In this document: positions 38,624 through 48,247 of the stretch, piece after piece
Layout of the letters: each line of letters starts with the position of its first letter
Numbering within the stretch: the stretch's first letter is position 1
DNA from: Acanthochlamys bracteata
Taxonomy: Eukaryota; Streptophyta; Magnoliopsida; Pandanales; Velloziaceae
Reading direction: 5' to 3'
DNA length: 64,000 nt
Assembly (NCBI GenBank): GCA_019914995.1
Contig: CM034127.1
Coordinates: 4,836,001-4,900,000, forward strand
Position numbers and translations under genes: made by a program
Notes under the pieces: generated by a model
Told to the model about the DNA's origin: nothing
Database searches by the model: none
The model's input: only the letters and a program-made list of their open reading frames with translations

Positions 38624-39419
38624 TTATGACTCATAAACTAATTGTTGACAAATTGATCAAGAGTGCGCACTTTTTGCTCGTGTGGACCACTTATGATATT
38701 GTACAATATGCGCAGTTTAAAAGGAGCGTTGTGAGGGATCATTTGTTTGTGATGAAGTCTTTTTGTGTGTTTCTCAAATGAAAGGCATTATAGGATTTGA
38801 AAAAAGAGAAGCTCAATCCAAGATTTATTGGGCCCTTTAAGAGATTGGAACGCATATGCGATGTTGCGTATAGATTGACATGACCGTCGTGTCTAGAAGT
38901 GTATATGTACTATTTCACATATAGATGCTTCAAATATTTACTACTCTCTCTCTCTTTGTCGAGCCAATTATTGAGCAAGTTCTCGAGGACTTAACTTATG
39001 AGGAGCTTCTACATTCTATTTTGTATCATTAAATTCGTTAGTAACTGAGACGAAAGCCACATTTATTTTAGTTTATGAAAGAACTACTCGTGCAGAGAAG
39101 CAACGTGAGAGTTGGAGGTTGAAATGAATCAAAATAGTCATAGTTATTCACCTCTTGACTTGAGGTATAAATTTATCTCTTTTATTTTTTAAAATTTGAT
39201 GATGAATTTTTAGGAGTGCCTCGCACTCCTGAAAAGTTCCTTTTAAACTTCAAAACATTTATGCATGACTTTTTAAATTTTTTTATAAAAAATTTAAAAT
39301 TATGAATGGATTATAAACTATTAAATAATTATATATAATTTTTATTTTAAAATATTTATAAATAGGTATTTAAAATAACTTTGTGCAAAACGTTTTCTTA
39401 AATAAGTACTTCAAACGTT

Positions 39420-40213
39420 TATTCTAAAACACCATAAACTTTGTTGGTGGGCTAAACCCAAGGCCCATCTTCTTTCCTAATTTTTATTTACTTTTTCTTT
39501 TCCTCCCTCCATTCCCTCCTCCGACTGCTACCCACCTGCTTCCGTTCTCGGCGTGCGATCACCCCCTCCGGCGACGAGCATCTCTTCCTTGCCTTCAGGC
39601 CTTCATCTTCCTCCTCCCCGGGCATAGCCGTCACGTTACCTTTCACCGTGCGGGTTAGAAATTAGGGTTTTCGCCGGACCTCTCCACCGGCCGTCCGACC
39701 GCGGTAAGCAACAAAAATCCGTCTCCTCATTTTGTTAATCCTTTTTCCTTTTGTAAATTGGGTTGAATTTAGCTCGGTGAGTGGAATTTCATTGCCCGGC
39801 CGTGAATTCCATTTTTTTAATTTCCGGCTGCGGGCGTGCAATTGACTCGACGGAGTTCTTTCTTTAAGCTCACTGATGCTATTGTTTCTCGCAGCGGTTT
39901 GATTTTTCTTTTCGGCCTTTTTCCTTTCCCAGCCAGCACTATTCTTCGCCGGAATCCGGCAGGCAAGCGAGTCCCATCTTGCAGGTGAGTTATAGTACGC
40001 GTATTGTGCACCTAAAAGCTACTGTTGGATGGATACTAATTGCTTTTGATATAGGGAATAGTTGACTTGGAGAATCGGTTAGCTGTTGCCGGTTCAAAGC
40101 CAACTTGGAGTCCAATCATCTCTTTTGAATTGGTAAGTTCTCTAAATGTTGCTTTAATGTATGTATAACATCGTGGAAAACTGAAGTGCATGCTTGCCTG
40201 CTGTTAGTTTTCC
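39420..40213 (+). promoter_or_regulatory. Promoter and spliced 5' UTR of UTP20 (three leader introns)
   Basis: Exon-like leader pieces end at 39703 (gcg|gtaagc) and span 39895-39984 (ctcgcag| to cag|gtgagt), 40055-40132 (gatatag| to ttg|gtaagt) and 40208 onward (ctgttag|). The last piece reaches the ATG at 40214 after six bases. All three introns have GT..AG borders and short plant-like lengths. The upstream CT-rich DNA at 39480-39660 is a likely TATA-less promoter region. Confidence 0.6.
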
Positions 40214-43200
40214 ATGGTGGTGTTGCAATCTCAACCTCTGAAGTCACTCAACACCGGCAGTGGTCGGCGCCGGTTTGTTTTCAAAACCTTCGCTCAGCGT
40301 ATAGAAGAGATCGACATCAATGTCTTTCGCAATCTTCACCGACCAATTCAATCCACTGCTGATTCGACCGGCTCGTTCCTTCGCGATGTACTTGTTCAAT
40401 GGAGAGAACTCAATACTGCTGAACACTTCATCTCGTTCTATGAACAGATGTTGCCTGTAGTTCAAACACTTCCTCAAGTTCTGCTTCATAGAGAAGAGAT
40501 TTTTAATCAGCTTGTTGAAAGATTAAATCTTCAGGCGAAGTTGTCATTGGAGCCACTTCTGATGTTGGTTTCTGCTTTGTCTAGAGATTTGTTGGAGGAT
40601 TTTTTAACTTATTTGCCGAAGCTTGTTAACTCTCTGTTTGAAGTTTTGAGAAGTGGTGGCGATCGTGATCCGGAGATTATTGAGCAAGTTTTCACTTGTC
40701 TTTCTTCTGTTTTTATGTATCTGCAGAAGTATTTGGTGAAGGATGTTGGCTCTGTTCTGAAATTTACTGCTTGCTTGAGGTTTTATATGAGGGATTATGT
40801 ACGGGAGTTCATGGCAGAAGCAGTTTCTTTCTTGCTGAGGAATTCATCTGTGAACCAGCTTGTGAAAGGTGTGAGGAAGATCGTTGTTGAAGTTGCTAAG
40901 AATCAGTCTGCAGAGAGGGTGGATGGGAATACTGCTCTATTATGGCATGCAATGCGCGGGACTGCTTCAAGGCTTCACTCTAGAGCAGATAGAATACTGT
41001 TGTTGTTGGTGGATAAATCTGTTCTTGGTTCAGGTGAAACTCATCCTCAAGGTGATGTATGTGTGCTGGAAATGGTCAATGGAGTTCTGGGTAGATTACT
41101 TGAGGAAATTGATGGGGATGACTTGAATTTGGTTTTCAATTGTTTGATTGAAGAAATTTCGGGCTGTGTTAGAGATGGTTGCTTGGGACACTTGAACCGC
41201 TTGCTGGCTGTTCTTGTTTCTGCTCTTCAACATTCCAGATATGAGAAATCTGTTAATATTGGAGCACTGTTGGAACTTGTTGGATTGCTCGTGCGGGAAT
41301 ATATCATGACGGATGACAGGTTGAAGCCTGCTGATAATGGAGCTGCAGTTGTTGATGGAGTATTTCAGTTGATGCTGTGTCTTTTGGATGTTCCTCCCAT
41401 TTGCTCTGATATCTCTGACGTAGTGCTTGTTTATTCTCCTGTCTTCAATTCCAGAAGTATGCACTTGATTAACTTCATCAGAGGACTTATTCTGAAAGAT
41501 TCAAATGTTGCATTCGTCTTCAGAAAAGAACTATTGCATGCTATTGGTGAACTGTTGGGTTCCACCACAGATGAAGCTTTGTTCTTGCTACTGTCAATAT
41601 TTGAGAAAAAGAGAAGGCAGGAATCTGAAAATATATTGATCGGTGTGCCTGAAAATGATATACTCAAAATCTGCAGGTTTTTTGATAATATATTCTGCTA
41701 TTGGGCATCGGTTTTTGACAATATATGTTCTGGCTCTAATGATGTGGAATTTTGCAAGTCAAAGTTGGCTGTGTTGTGGGGGGCACTTAGCTGCATTTCT
41801 TATTTTCAACAACAAAAAGTTGATCTTTCTCCACTCAACAGATTCATAGATGCTGCTGTTCAACTTTCTGAAATTGAAAATGATAGCATAGCAGGTGTCG
41901 CAAGGTCTACGTGGCAGAGTTTGCTAGGTGCGGGACTTTCTTCATACCAGAAATTGTTGACATGTGATCGAGCTAGGCTTTCAGAAGTGAACAGGTTCTT
42001 GCATTGTGCTGAAAGATGCAACTCTTCACCACAAGTGCTGTTTTCTGTAGCTGAGTTTCTGGATTCAGTATGTTCATCTCAAGTGGATTCTCAGCAGAGT
42101 GTATGGCAGAGATTTGATGTGCAAGGCAGTCTTGATGCAATGAGTAAGTTTGCAGATAACTTACGACATCCAAATAAGGCCGTTAGAACAGAAACTTTGA
42201 GAATTTTGTCTCACTATGCACCTTTGGAACATTTTCAAGCCTCAGGTCTTGAACACCCTCGCAAGAAACTGAAAGTTGACAATTCGCACTATATAGTTGA
42301 ATGCTCAGAAGTCAATGTTATTGAGATTCTTCTCTTGGTCGAAATGACCCCTCTTTCGGTTGCTACAAGTCGAAAAGTTACTAATCTTGTCTCCAAGATA
42401 CAGATGGCTCTCTCTTCTAGATGTATACATGAGGGTTACATACCTCTCCTACTAAACGGAATTATCGGGGTTTTCCATATACGGTTTTCTAGTATTTGGG
42501 AATCTGCAATGGAATGTCTAGCAGAACTTTTGAGAAACTACAAGGAGCACATATGGGCTGCATTCGTCGAGTACTTTGCGATGTCTCAGTCTCTCTATCT
42601 CTCTTGCTGTGCTCAATCTGGAAAATCAAGTTCAGAAATACCTACACCAAATTCTTTGGACGAATGCTTTAACATGTTCCTATCTTCAGATGATTCTAGC
42701 AGTAGTAGCACTCCTAGCATGACCCTTTTGTCTTTGTTGCTTCAGTCACTACAGAAGGTTCCAGATGTTGCGGAGTCTCGGTCTCGACAACTTATACCCT
42801 TGTTTTTCAATTTTATGGGGTATAAGGATGTTGAGTCTTATAACATTGAATCATTTGATGATTTCAGCATTAAAGGAAAGGAGTGGAGGTCAGTTTTGAA
42901 GGAGTGGCTGAATTTGTTAAGAGTAATGAGCAACGCTAGATCTCTTTTCAAAAGTCAAGTTGTTAAAGATGTTCTAGTCAGCAGGCTTCTTGACGAAGTT
43001 GATTCTGATATTCAGTTGAGAGTTGTAGACTGTTTGTTGAACTGGAGGGATGATTTTCTTATTCCATATGGTCAGCATTTGAGAAATTTGATTCTCGCTA
43101 AGAACCTCCGAGAGGAGCTCACAACATGGGCTGTTTCAATAGAATCTGAATGTATTCAAGAGAAGCATAGAAGCCATCTGATCCCTATAGTTATTCGGTT

Positions 43201-46200
43201 GCTAACTCCAAAAGTCAGGAAGCACAAAGCACTTGGATCATGCAAGCATACAGGTGTGAACCACAGAAGGGCAGTTCTTACTTTCTTAGCACAGCTTGAT
43301 GTTAGTGAACTTCATCTGTTCTTCTCTTTACTGTTGAAGCATTTATTTTCCAACTCTGGAAGTGTTTTTCTTAGTAGGCAGTTAGGCATAACATCTGCAA
43401 AAGATTCTGATAAGTTCCAATTGCCTCTTGCAAAATGTTCGGCTCGGGACGCTATATGTGGTATTCCTTGGAAAAAAATTTATGGTTTCTTGCATGTTGT
43501 TGGGGATGTTCTGGAAACTTTTGATGAAGTGCACATCAGCCCGTTTCTGAATGGATTGATGAGAATTGTTGTGCTCATTCTTGACAGCTGCACTTCTAAC
43601 ATCATTGAAGCTAGATCTGAGGAGCTTGTGGTTGGAGATGGCTCTAGTGATGAACGAAGTGTTCAGACATCTGTGGTTCAGTCAAAGGATTTGCGATCTC
43701 TATGTCTCAAGATTATATCTTGTGTACTTGACAAGTTTGACTGCCATTGTCTTGATTCTAACTTCTGGGATGTCTTCTTTGTTTCTGTGAAACCACTGAT
43801 CAATAGCTTTAAGCAGGAGGGTTCAAGTAGTGAAAGACCGAGCTCACTGTTTAAATGCTTTTTTGCTATGAGTCACGATCCTGCTCATGTCGTACTCTTG
43901 GAGAGGGAGGCTAATCTTGTTCCAGCAATTATGTCAATTTTGATGGTGCCTACTGCTTCTAGTGCGGTATTAGTAGCTGTTTTGAACTTCGTTAAAAATT
44001 TGTTAGACTTGGATAATGACATGGAAAAGCAAAAGGAAAATCCTGCAAAAAGAATTCTGTTGCCTCACCTTGATACACTCATTAGTGCTCTGCATGGCCT
44101 CTTCAAAAGGCTAGGGGATATTAAGTGGATGTCTCTGATGTCAGAGTTGCACATACTCAAGCTGTTAGTGAAATATGTAAGGGACTCATCTACAGCAGAA
44201 ACATTTGTTGATATACTGTTGTTAATTGTCAGAAAGCAAGCTTCAAATTCTCATGACTGCTTAGAAGCATTGAATGCAATTAAAGCAATATTGCCAGTGG
44301 TAAGCAGCACTGCAACTAGAAAAGTTCTGGATGGGGTCTATCCGTTACTTCTATCTGCTACATCGGATATGAGATTGTGCATATGTTGCATACTTGATTG
44401 TCTTGCTGCAATAGAACCTTCTCTGGCATTTTTGGCTCAACTTATGCGCAAATTGAATGCTGCTTCTTCTACGGAAATTGCTGAAATAGACTATGATGTG
44501 AGAATTAAAGCGTACGAAGGTATAACTCCAGAGTTGTTCTCCACACTGAACGAGGTGGAGGCATCAGTAGTATTATCTCAATGTGTATGTGATATGTCTT
44601 CTGAAGAACTGATTTTCAGACAAAGTGCATCCGCTGCGTTGTCTGCGTTTCTTCTGTTTGCTTCCACAATAGCAAACACTGGTCCGAAGCCTGATGGCAA
44701 CAGAACACCTGATGAATCTATTGGTGGCCATATCTTTCTGACAAAAGCTGGCATTGAACGAATAATAAGGAAGATCTACCTGCTTAGCATTGGAAATTCT
44801 ATGAAGAAGGATAACTCCATTCAGAAGGAGTGGCTAACATTGATGCGGTATATTGTTTATAATTTTAAAGGAATCGAAGAATTGTGTTCTTTCAGAGAAT
44901 TGTGTCATGAGGATCCCGAAGTTGATTTCTTCAACAACATTGTTCACTTACAGACACATCGAAGAAGAAAGGCTTTGGCACGGTTTACAAATGTTATTAG
45001 CTATACTCATTTTGCAGAACATGTTACTATGAAAGTATTCGTGCCATTGTTTTTCAATATGTTGTTTGATGTAACTTATAGGAAGGCTGAGCATCTCAAA
45101 AATGCTTGTCTGGAGGCTCTTGCTGCTGTATCTGGACAGATGCCATGGGTATACTATCAGATGATTTTGTCGAGATGCTTACAGGAGCTTACTCAAAGGC
45201 CAGAACAGCAGAAAATGTTAGTACGTCTTCTTTGTGCCATCTTAGACAAGTTCCCTTTTCAAAAGAAATACGAATCTCATGGTGGAGGTGATGAGATGCT
45301 AGACAATGTTGTGGTTAATGATAACAGTCAATTGCTTCCTGGTAGTTTTGAAGATTCTACTGCTCAACGTTATCTGCAAAAGGTAGTTCTCCCACAATTT
45401 CAGAAGTTGCTTGTTTCGAATTCTGAGAAGGTCAACGTGAATATCAGTCTTGCCACTCTCAAATTGCTCAAACTCCTTCCAGTAGATTATATGGACTTGC
45501 AACTTCCTAGCATTATGCATCGCTTGTGTAACTTCCTGAAGAGTCGACTACAAGGCATACGGGATGAAGCAAGGTCTGCATTAGCAGCTTGTACCCAAGT
45601 GTTGGGCCTGGAATATCTGCACTTTATGGTTAAAGTTTTAAGGGCAGCATTGAGGAGGGGTTATGAGCTTCATGTTCTGGGTTACACCCTTGGTTTTGTA
45701 CTGTCTGAGGTACTGAAGCAGCCGCATGTCGGGAAGATTGATTATTGTTTGGAGGAGCTTCTCTCTGTGGTAGAGACTGACATTCTTGGAGAGGTTGCTG
45801 AGGAGAAGGAAGTTGATAAGATTTCTTCAAAAATGAAAGAAACTAAAAAAGCCAAATCATTTGAAAGCATTGAGCTGATTTCTCAGAGCATTACTTTCAA
45901 GACTCATGCTATGAAGTTGTTGTCTCCAATTTCAACACGTCTGCAGAAACCTGCGACTCCTAAATTGAAAGTAAAGCTTAAGAAGATGCTGCGACATATA
46001 GGATTGGGAATTCAAAAGAATCCTTCAGCAAGTTCAGAAGAACTCCTTGTCTTTGTATATGGGCTGATCAAAGAAACGCTGGGAGCTGAGGAGTCCCTAG
46101 GAGGTGACAAATTGCAAGCAAAGAAAAGATCTACTCATGGGGACGATTCTTGTACTGCTGGCATTGAACAACAGAATTCTCATCTTGTAACTGTATTTGC

Positions 46201-48247
46201 CCTCGAAATGCTGGAGAACCACATCAAGAAAAGCAATTTGGATGACAAGTTGCAGAACTTGCTGTCGATGTTGGATCCTTTTGTTTCATTGCTGGGATCT
46301 TGTTTAAACTCTAAATATGAAGATGTTTTATCTTCTACTTTCAGATGTCTTAGGCAGTTGATGAGGATGCCATTACCATCTCTTAAATTCCAAGCAGAGA
46401 AGATGAAGAATATATTATTAGAGATTGCGCAAAGATCTGGAAATTCTAACAGTCAACTTGCACATTCTTGTCTCAAATTGCTCAGAGGTTTACTGCAGAG
46501 TAAAATGATCTCGCTGTCAAATGTTCAGTTGCGCTTGCTGATCCAGTTTCAAATTTTTGGTGATCTACGGAGTAATCCTTCTCCAGTAGCTCTCTCTCTT
46601 TTAAAAGCGATTATTGGAAGAAAGGTTGTTGCCCCGGAACTTTATGATATAGCCAAAGTTGTTGGAGAGCTGGTGGTCACAAGTCAGTCAGAGCCTATAC
46701 GCAAGAAGTGTAGTCAAATTTTACTGCAATTTTTACTAGATTATCCCCTTTCTGCTTCTCGTTTGCAGGAACACATAGATTTCTTGCTTAATAATCTGGA
46801 TTATGAACACCCCTCAGGAAGAGAAGCTGCTCTTGAGATGCTTCATGCCATTATAATCAAATTTCCTAAGAGTATAGTAGATAGGGAAGGTCAGGCATTC
46901 TTCTTGAAATTGGTTGTTGCACTTGCGAATGAGAACAATAATGATGTTCGCTCCATTATTGCTGTGGTGCTGAAGAAGTTGATTAGTGGCGCAAGCCCCA
47001 ATGTTCGCACTCGCATTTTGGAGTACAGTCTTTCATGGTACACAGGTGAAAACCAAGAAGTGTTGAGTGCAGCTGCAGAGATACTTGGCCTACTAGTTGA
47101 AGTGCTGAAGAAGGGGTTCCACAAGCATATGGAAACTGTACTACGTGTCATGAAACGCATTTTGAACTCTTCGCTTGATGCAGTTACCAATAAAGGGAAT
47201 GGTTTGTTTGAAGAACCTACTTCTCTGTTTTGTGGAGAGGCTTACTGCTCTCTTGTTATGTTTGAGAAGATGCTTCCTCACTTTCCTGAATTGTATCTGG
47301 ACGACAAGTACATGGAGCTGTGGGAGATTATTCGCAAATGTTTGCTACATCAAAATATGAAGCTGAGGCAGATTTCTGTCCAACTTATTGCTTTATATTT
47401 CACTGAAGCATCAAGATTTAGCAATTCTAACCAAGGGGATTTAAGCGACGGAACCTTTTTCTTTATCAAACCCAGCAAACTTTTTGTTATTGCTTGTTCC
47501 TTTATTAATCAGCTCAAGTCGCACTTAACTGAGGAAGCAACCAGCAACCTTGTTAGTGAGAATCTTGTATTTTCAATTTGTGGCTTGCATTACTTCATTG
47601 AGCAAGAAAAGGCTGCACGTATGCATGAGTACTGGTCTACCCTTGATTTTCATGAGCAAGGTTCATTAATTGAGGGCTTTAGATTACTTGGCTCTAGAAA
47701 ATCTAGCAACGAGTTTTTACTTTCCGTCACCAACAAGGTTGGTGTTTCTGAGGAGGAGGTTCAGATTGACAAAATAAGTAAAGACATTAAGTATTTGTTA
47801 GTTGTAACTCTCTTGAAGATGCTAGGGAAATCAGCTATCCGATCGGAGGACATCCAGATGAGAATAATCATCAATTCTCTTGGGAAGATCGCATTACAGA
47901 TTGGCTCTGAAGGCTGCTTGTTCTATGCGATTGACATATTACATCCTTTGTATAAGATATGTGAAGGTTACGCAGGGAAAGTGGTCAGTGACGAGACAAA
48001 ACAATTGGCAGAACAGGTCCGTGAAGATGTACGAGGTGTGCTAGGTGTTGATGGTTTTGTTCATGCATACAACGAAATAAGGAAGAGCCTCAAAGACAAG
48101 AGGGATAAAAGGAGACATAGTCAAAAGAGAATTGCATCCATTGATCCAGCGAAGCATGCCAAGAGGAAATTGCAAATAGCAGCCAAGCATCGAGCACACA
48201 AGAAGAGGAAGATCATGGAAATGAAGGAAAGGAGATGGAGAAGATAA
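40214..48247 (+). CDS. UTP20: UTP20, small-subunit processome HEAT-repeat protein, 2677 aa
   Basis: Large nucleolar scaffold of the 90S pre-ribosome, needed with U3 snoRNP for processing of 18S rRNA and assembly of the small subunit. The length fits the family (yeast about 2490, human about 2785). N-terminal start MVVLQSQPLKSLNTGSGRRR then FVFKTFAQRI is the usual opening (FxxFxxRxxxIdi). A DRIM domain spans roughly residues 870-1400, including DIQLRVVDCLLNWRDDFLIP and HRRAVLTFLAQLD. Helical HEAT/ARM repeats fill most of the rest. The tail from about residue 2625 is very basic (KHAKRKLQIAAKHRAHKKRK), a nuclear/nucleolar targeting type of sequence. The whole coding region is one uninterrupted exon of 8 kb. 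Introns sit only in the 5' UTR, which argues against a processed retrocopy. No stop or frameshift was seen, so it appears functional and housekeeping. Confidence 0.96.
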   Translation: MVVLQSQPLKSLNTGSGRRRFVFKTFAQRIEEIDINVFRNLHRPIQSTADSTGSFLRDVLVQWRELNTAEHFISFYEQMLPVVQTLPQVLLHREEIFNQLVERLNLQAKLSLEPLLMLVSALSRDLLEDFLTYLPKLVNSLFEVLRSGGDRDPEIIEQVFTCLSSVFMYLQKYLVKDVGSVLKFTACLRFYMRDYVREFMAEAVSFLLRNSSVNQLVKGVRKIVVEVAKNQSAERVDGNTALLWHAMRGTASRLHSRADRILLLLVDKSVLGSGETHPQGDVCVLEMVNGVLGRLLEEIDGDDLNLVFNCLIEEISGCVRDGCLGHLNRLLAVLVSALQHSRYEKSVNIGALLELVGLLVREYIMTDDRLKPADNGAAVVDGVFQLMLCLLDVPPICSDISDVVLVYSPVFNSRSMHLINFIRGLILKDSNVAFVFRKELLHAIGELLGSTTDEALFLLLSIFEKKRRQESENILIGVPENDILKICRFFDNIFCYWASVFDNICSGSNDVEFCKSKLAVLWGALSCISYFQQQKVDLSPLNRFIDAAVQLSEIENDSIAGVARSTWQSLLGAGLSSYQKLLTCDRARLSEVNRFLHCAERCNSSPQVLFSVAEFLDSVCSSQVDSQQSVWQRFDVQGSLDAMSKFADNLRHPNKAVRTETLRILSHYAPLEHFQASGLEHPRKKLKVDNSHYIVECSEVNVIEILLLVEMTPLSVATSRKVTNLVSKIQMALSSRCIHEGYIPLLLNGIIGVFHIRFSSIWESAMECLAELLRNYKEHIWAAFVEYFAMSQSLYLSCCAQSGKSSSEIPTPNSLDECFNMFLSSDDSSSSSTPSMTLLSLLLQSLQKVPDVAESRSRQLIPLFFNFMGYKDVESYNIESFDDFSIKGKEWRSVLKEWLNLLRVMSNARSLFKSQVVKDVLVSRLLDEVDSDIQLRVVDCLLNWRDDFLIPYGQHLRNLILAKNLREELTTWAVSIESECIQEKHRSHLIPIVIRLLTPKVRKHKALGSCKHTGVNHRRAVLTFLAQLDVSELHLFFSLLLKHLFSNSGSVFLSRQLGITSAKDSDKFQLPLAKCSARDAICGIPWKKIYGFLHVVGDVLETFDEVHISPFLNGLMRIVVLILDSCTSNIIEARSEELVVGDGSSDERSVQTSVVQSKDLRSLCLKIISCVLDKFDCHCLDSNFWDVFFVSVKPLINSFKQEGSSSERPSSLFKCFFAMSHDPAHVVLLEREANLVPAIMSILMVPTASSAVLVAVLNFVKNLLDLDNDMEKQKENPAKRILLPHLDTLISALHGLFKRLGDIKWMSLMSELHILKLLVKYVRDSSTAETFVDILLLIVRKQASNSHDCLEALNAIKAILPVVSSTATRKVLDGVYPLLLSATSDMRLCICCILDCLAAIEPSLAFLAQLMRKLNAASSTEIAEIDYDVRIKAYEGITPELFSTLNEVEASVVLSQCVCDMSSEELIFRQSASAALSAFLLFASTIANTGPKPDGNRTPDESIGGHIFLTKAGIERIIRKIYLLSIGNSMKKDNSIQKEWLTLMRYIVYNFKGIEELCSFRELCHEDPEVDFFNNIVHLQTHRRRKALARFTNVISYTHFAEHVTMKVFVPLFFNMLFDVTYRKAEHLKNACLEALAAVSGQMPWVYYQMILSRCLQELTQRPEQQKMLVRLLCAILDKFPFQKKYESHGGGDEMLDNVVVNDNSQLLPGSFEDSTAQRYLQKVVLPQFQKLLVSNSEKVNVNISLATLKLLKLLPVDYMDLQLPSIMHRLCNFLKSRLQGIRDEARSALAACTQVLGLEYLHFMVKVLRAALRRGYELHVLGYTLGFVLSEVLKQPHVGKIDYCLEELLSVVETDILGEVAEEKEVDKISSKMKETKKAKSFESIELISQSITFKTHAMKLLSPISTRLQKPATPKLKVKLKKMLRHIGLGIQKNPSASSEELLVFVYGLIKETLGAEESLGGDKLQAKKRSTHGDDSCTAGIEQQNSHLVTVFALEMLENHIKKSNLDDKLQNLLSMLDPFVSLLGSCLNSKYEDVLSSTFRCLRQLMRMPLPSLKFQAEKMKNILLEIAQRSGNSNSQLAHSCLKLLRGLLQSKMISLSNVQLRLLIQFQIFGDLRSNPSPVALSLLKAIIGRKVVAPELYDIAKVVGELVVTSQSEPIRKKCSQILLQFLLDYPLSASRLQEHIDFLLNNLDYEHPSGREAALEMLHAIIIKFPKSIVDREGQAFFLKLVVALANENNNDVRSIIAVVLKKLISGASPNVRTRILEYSLSWYTGENQEVLSAAAEILGLLVEVLKKGFHKHMETVLRVMKRILNSSLDAVTNKGNGLFEEPTSLFCGEAYCSLVMFEKMLPHFPELYLDDKYMELWEIIRKCLLHQNMKLRQISVQLIALYFTEASRFSNSNQGDLSDGTFFFIKPSKLFVIACSFINQLKSHLTEEATSNLVSENLVFSICGLHYFIEQEKAARMHEYWSTLDFHEQGSLIEGFRLLGSRKSSNEFLLSVTNKVGVSEEEVQIDKISKDIKYLLVVTLLKMLGKSAIRSEDIQMRIIINSLGKIALQIGSEGCLFYAIDILHPLYKICEGYAGKVVSDETKQLAEQVREDVRGVLGVDGFVHAYNEIRKSLKDKRDKRRHSQKRIASIDPAKHAKRKLQIAAKHRAHKKRKIMEMKERRWRR

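Larger units (their letters stand above)
35800..39140 (+). mobile_element. Degenerate Ty3/Gypsy retrotransposon
   Basis: Decayed pol fragments in normal Gypsy order on the plus strand, with many stops and frameshifts. Protease-like NAMFDSGSTH near 36915-36945. RNase H end [20 protein letters not shown] then VVDALSRK at 37286-37369; reverse transcriptase is mostly deleted. Integrase pieces: [23 protein letters not shown] and TGLSRTS-like near 37850-37920, then IVDKLIKSAHFLLVWTTYD at 38641-38700. A C-terminal block near 38810-38880 contains LNPRFIGPFKRLERICDVAY. A short EDLTYEEL chromodomain-side motif lies near 38985-39005. Upstream, 35800-36900 probably holds gag remnants. No long terminal repeats could be paired by eye. 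The element is old and inactive, and two smaller elements are nested in it. Confidence 0.85.
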
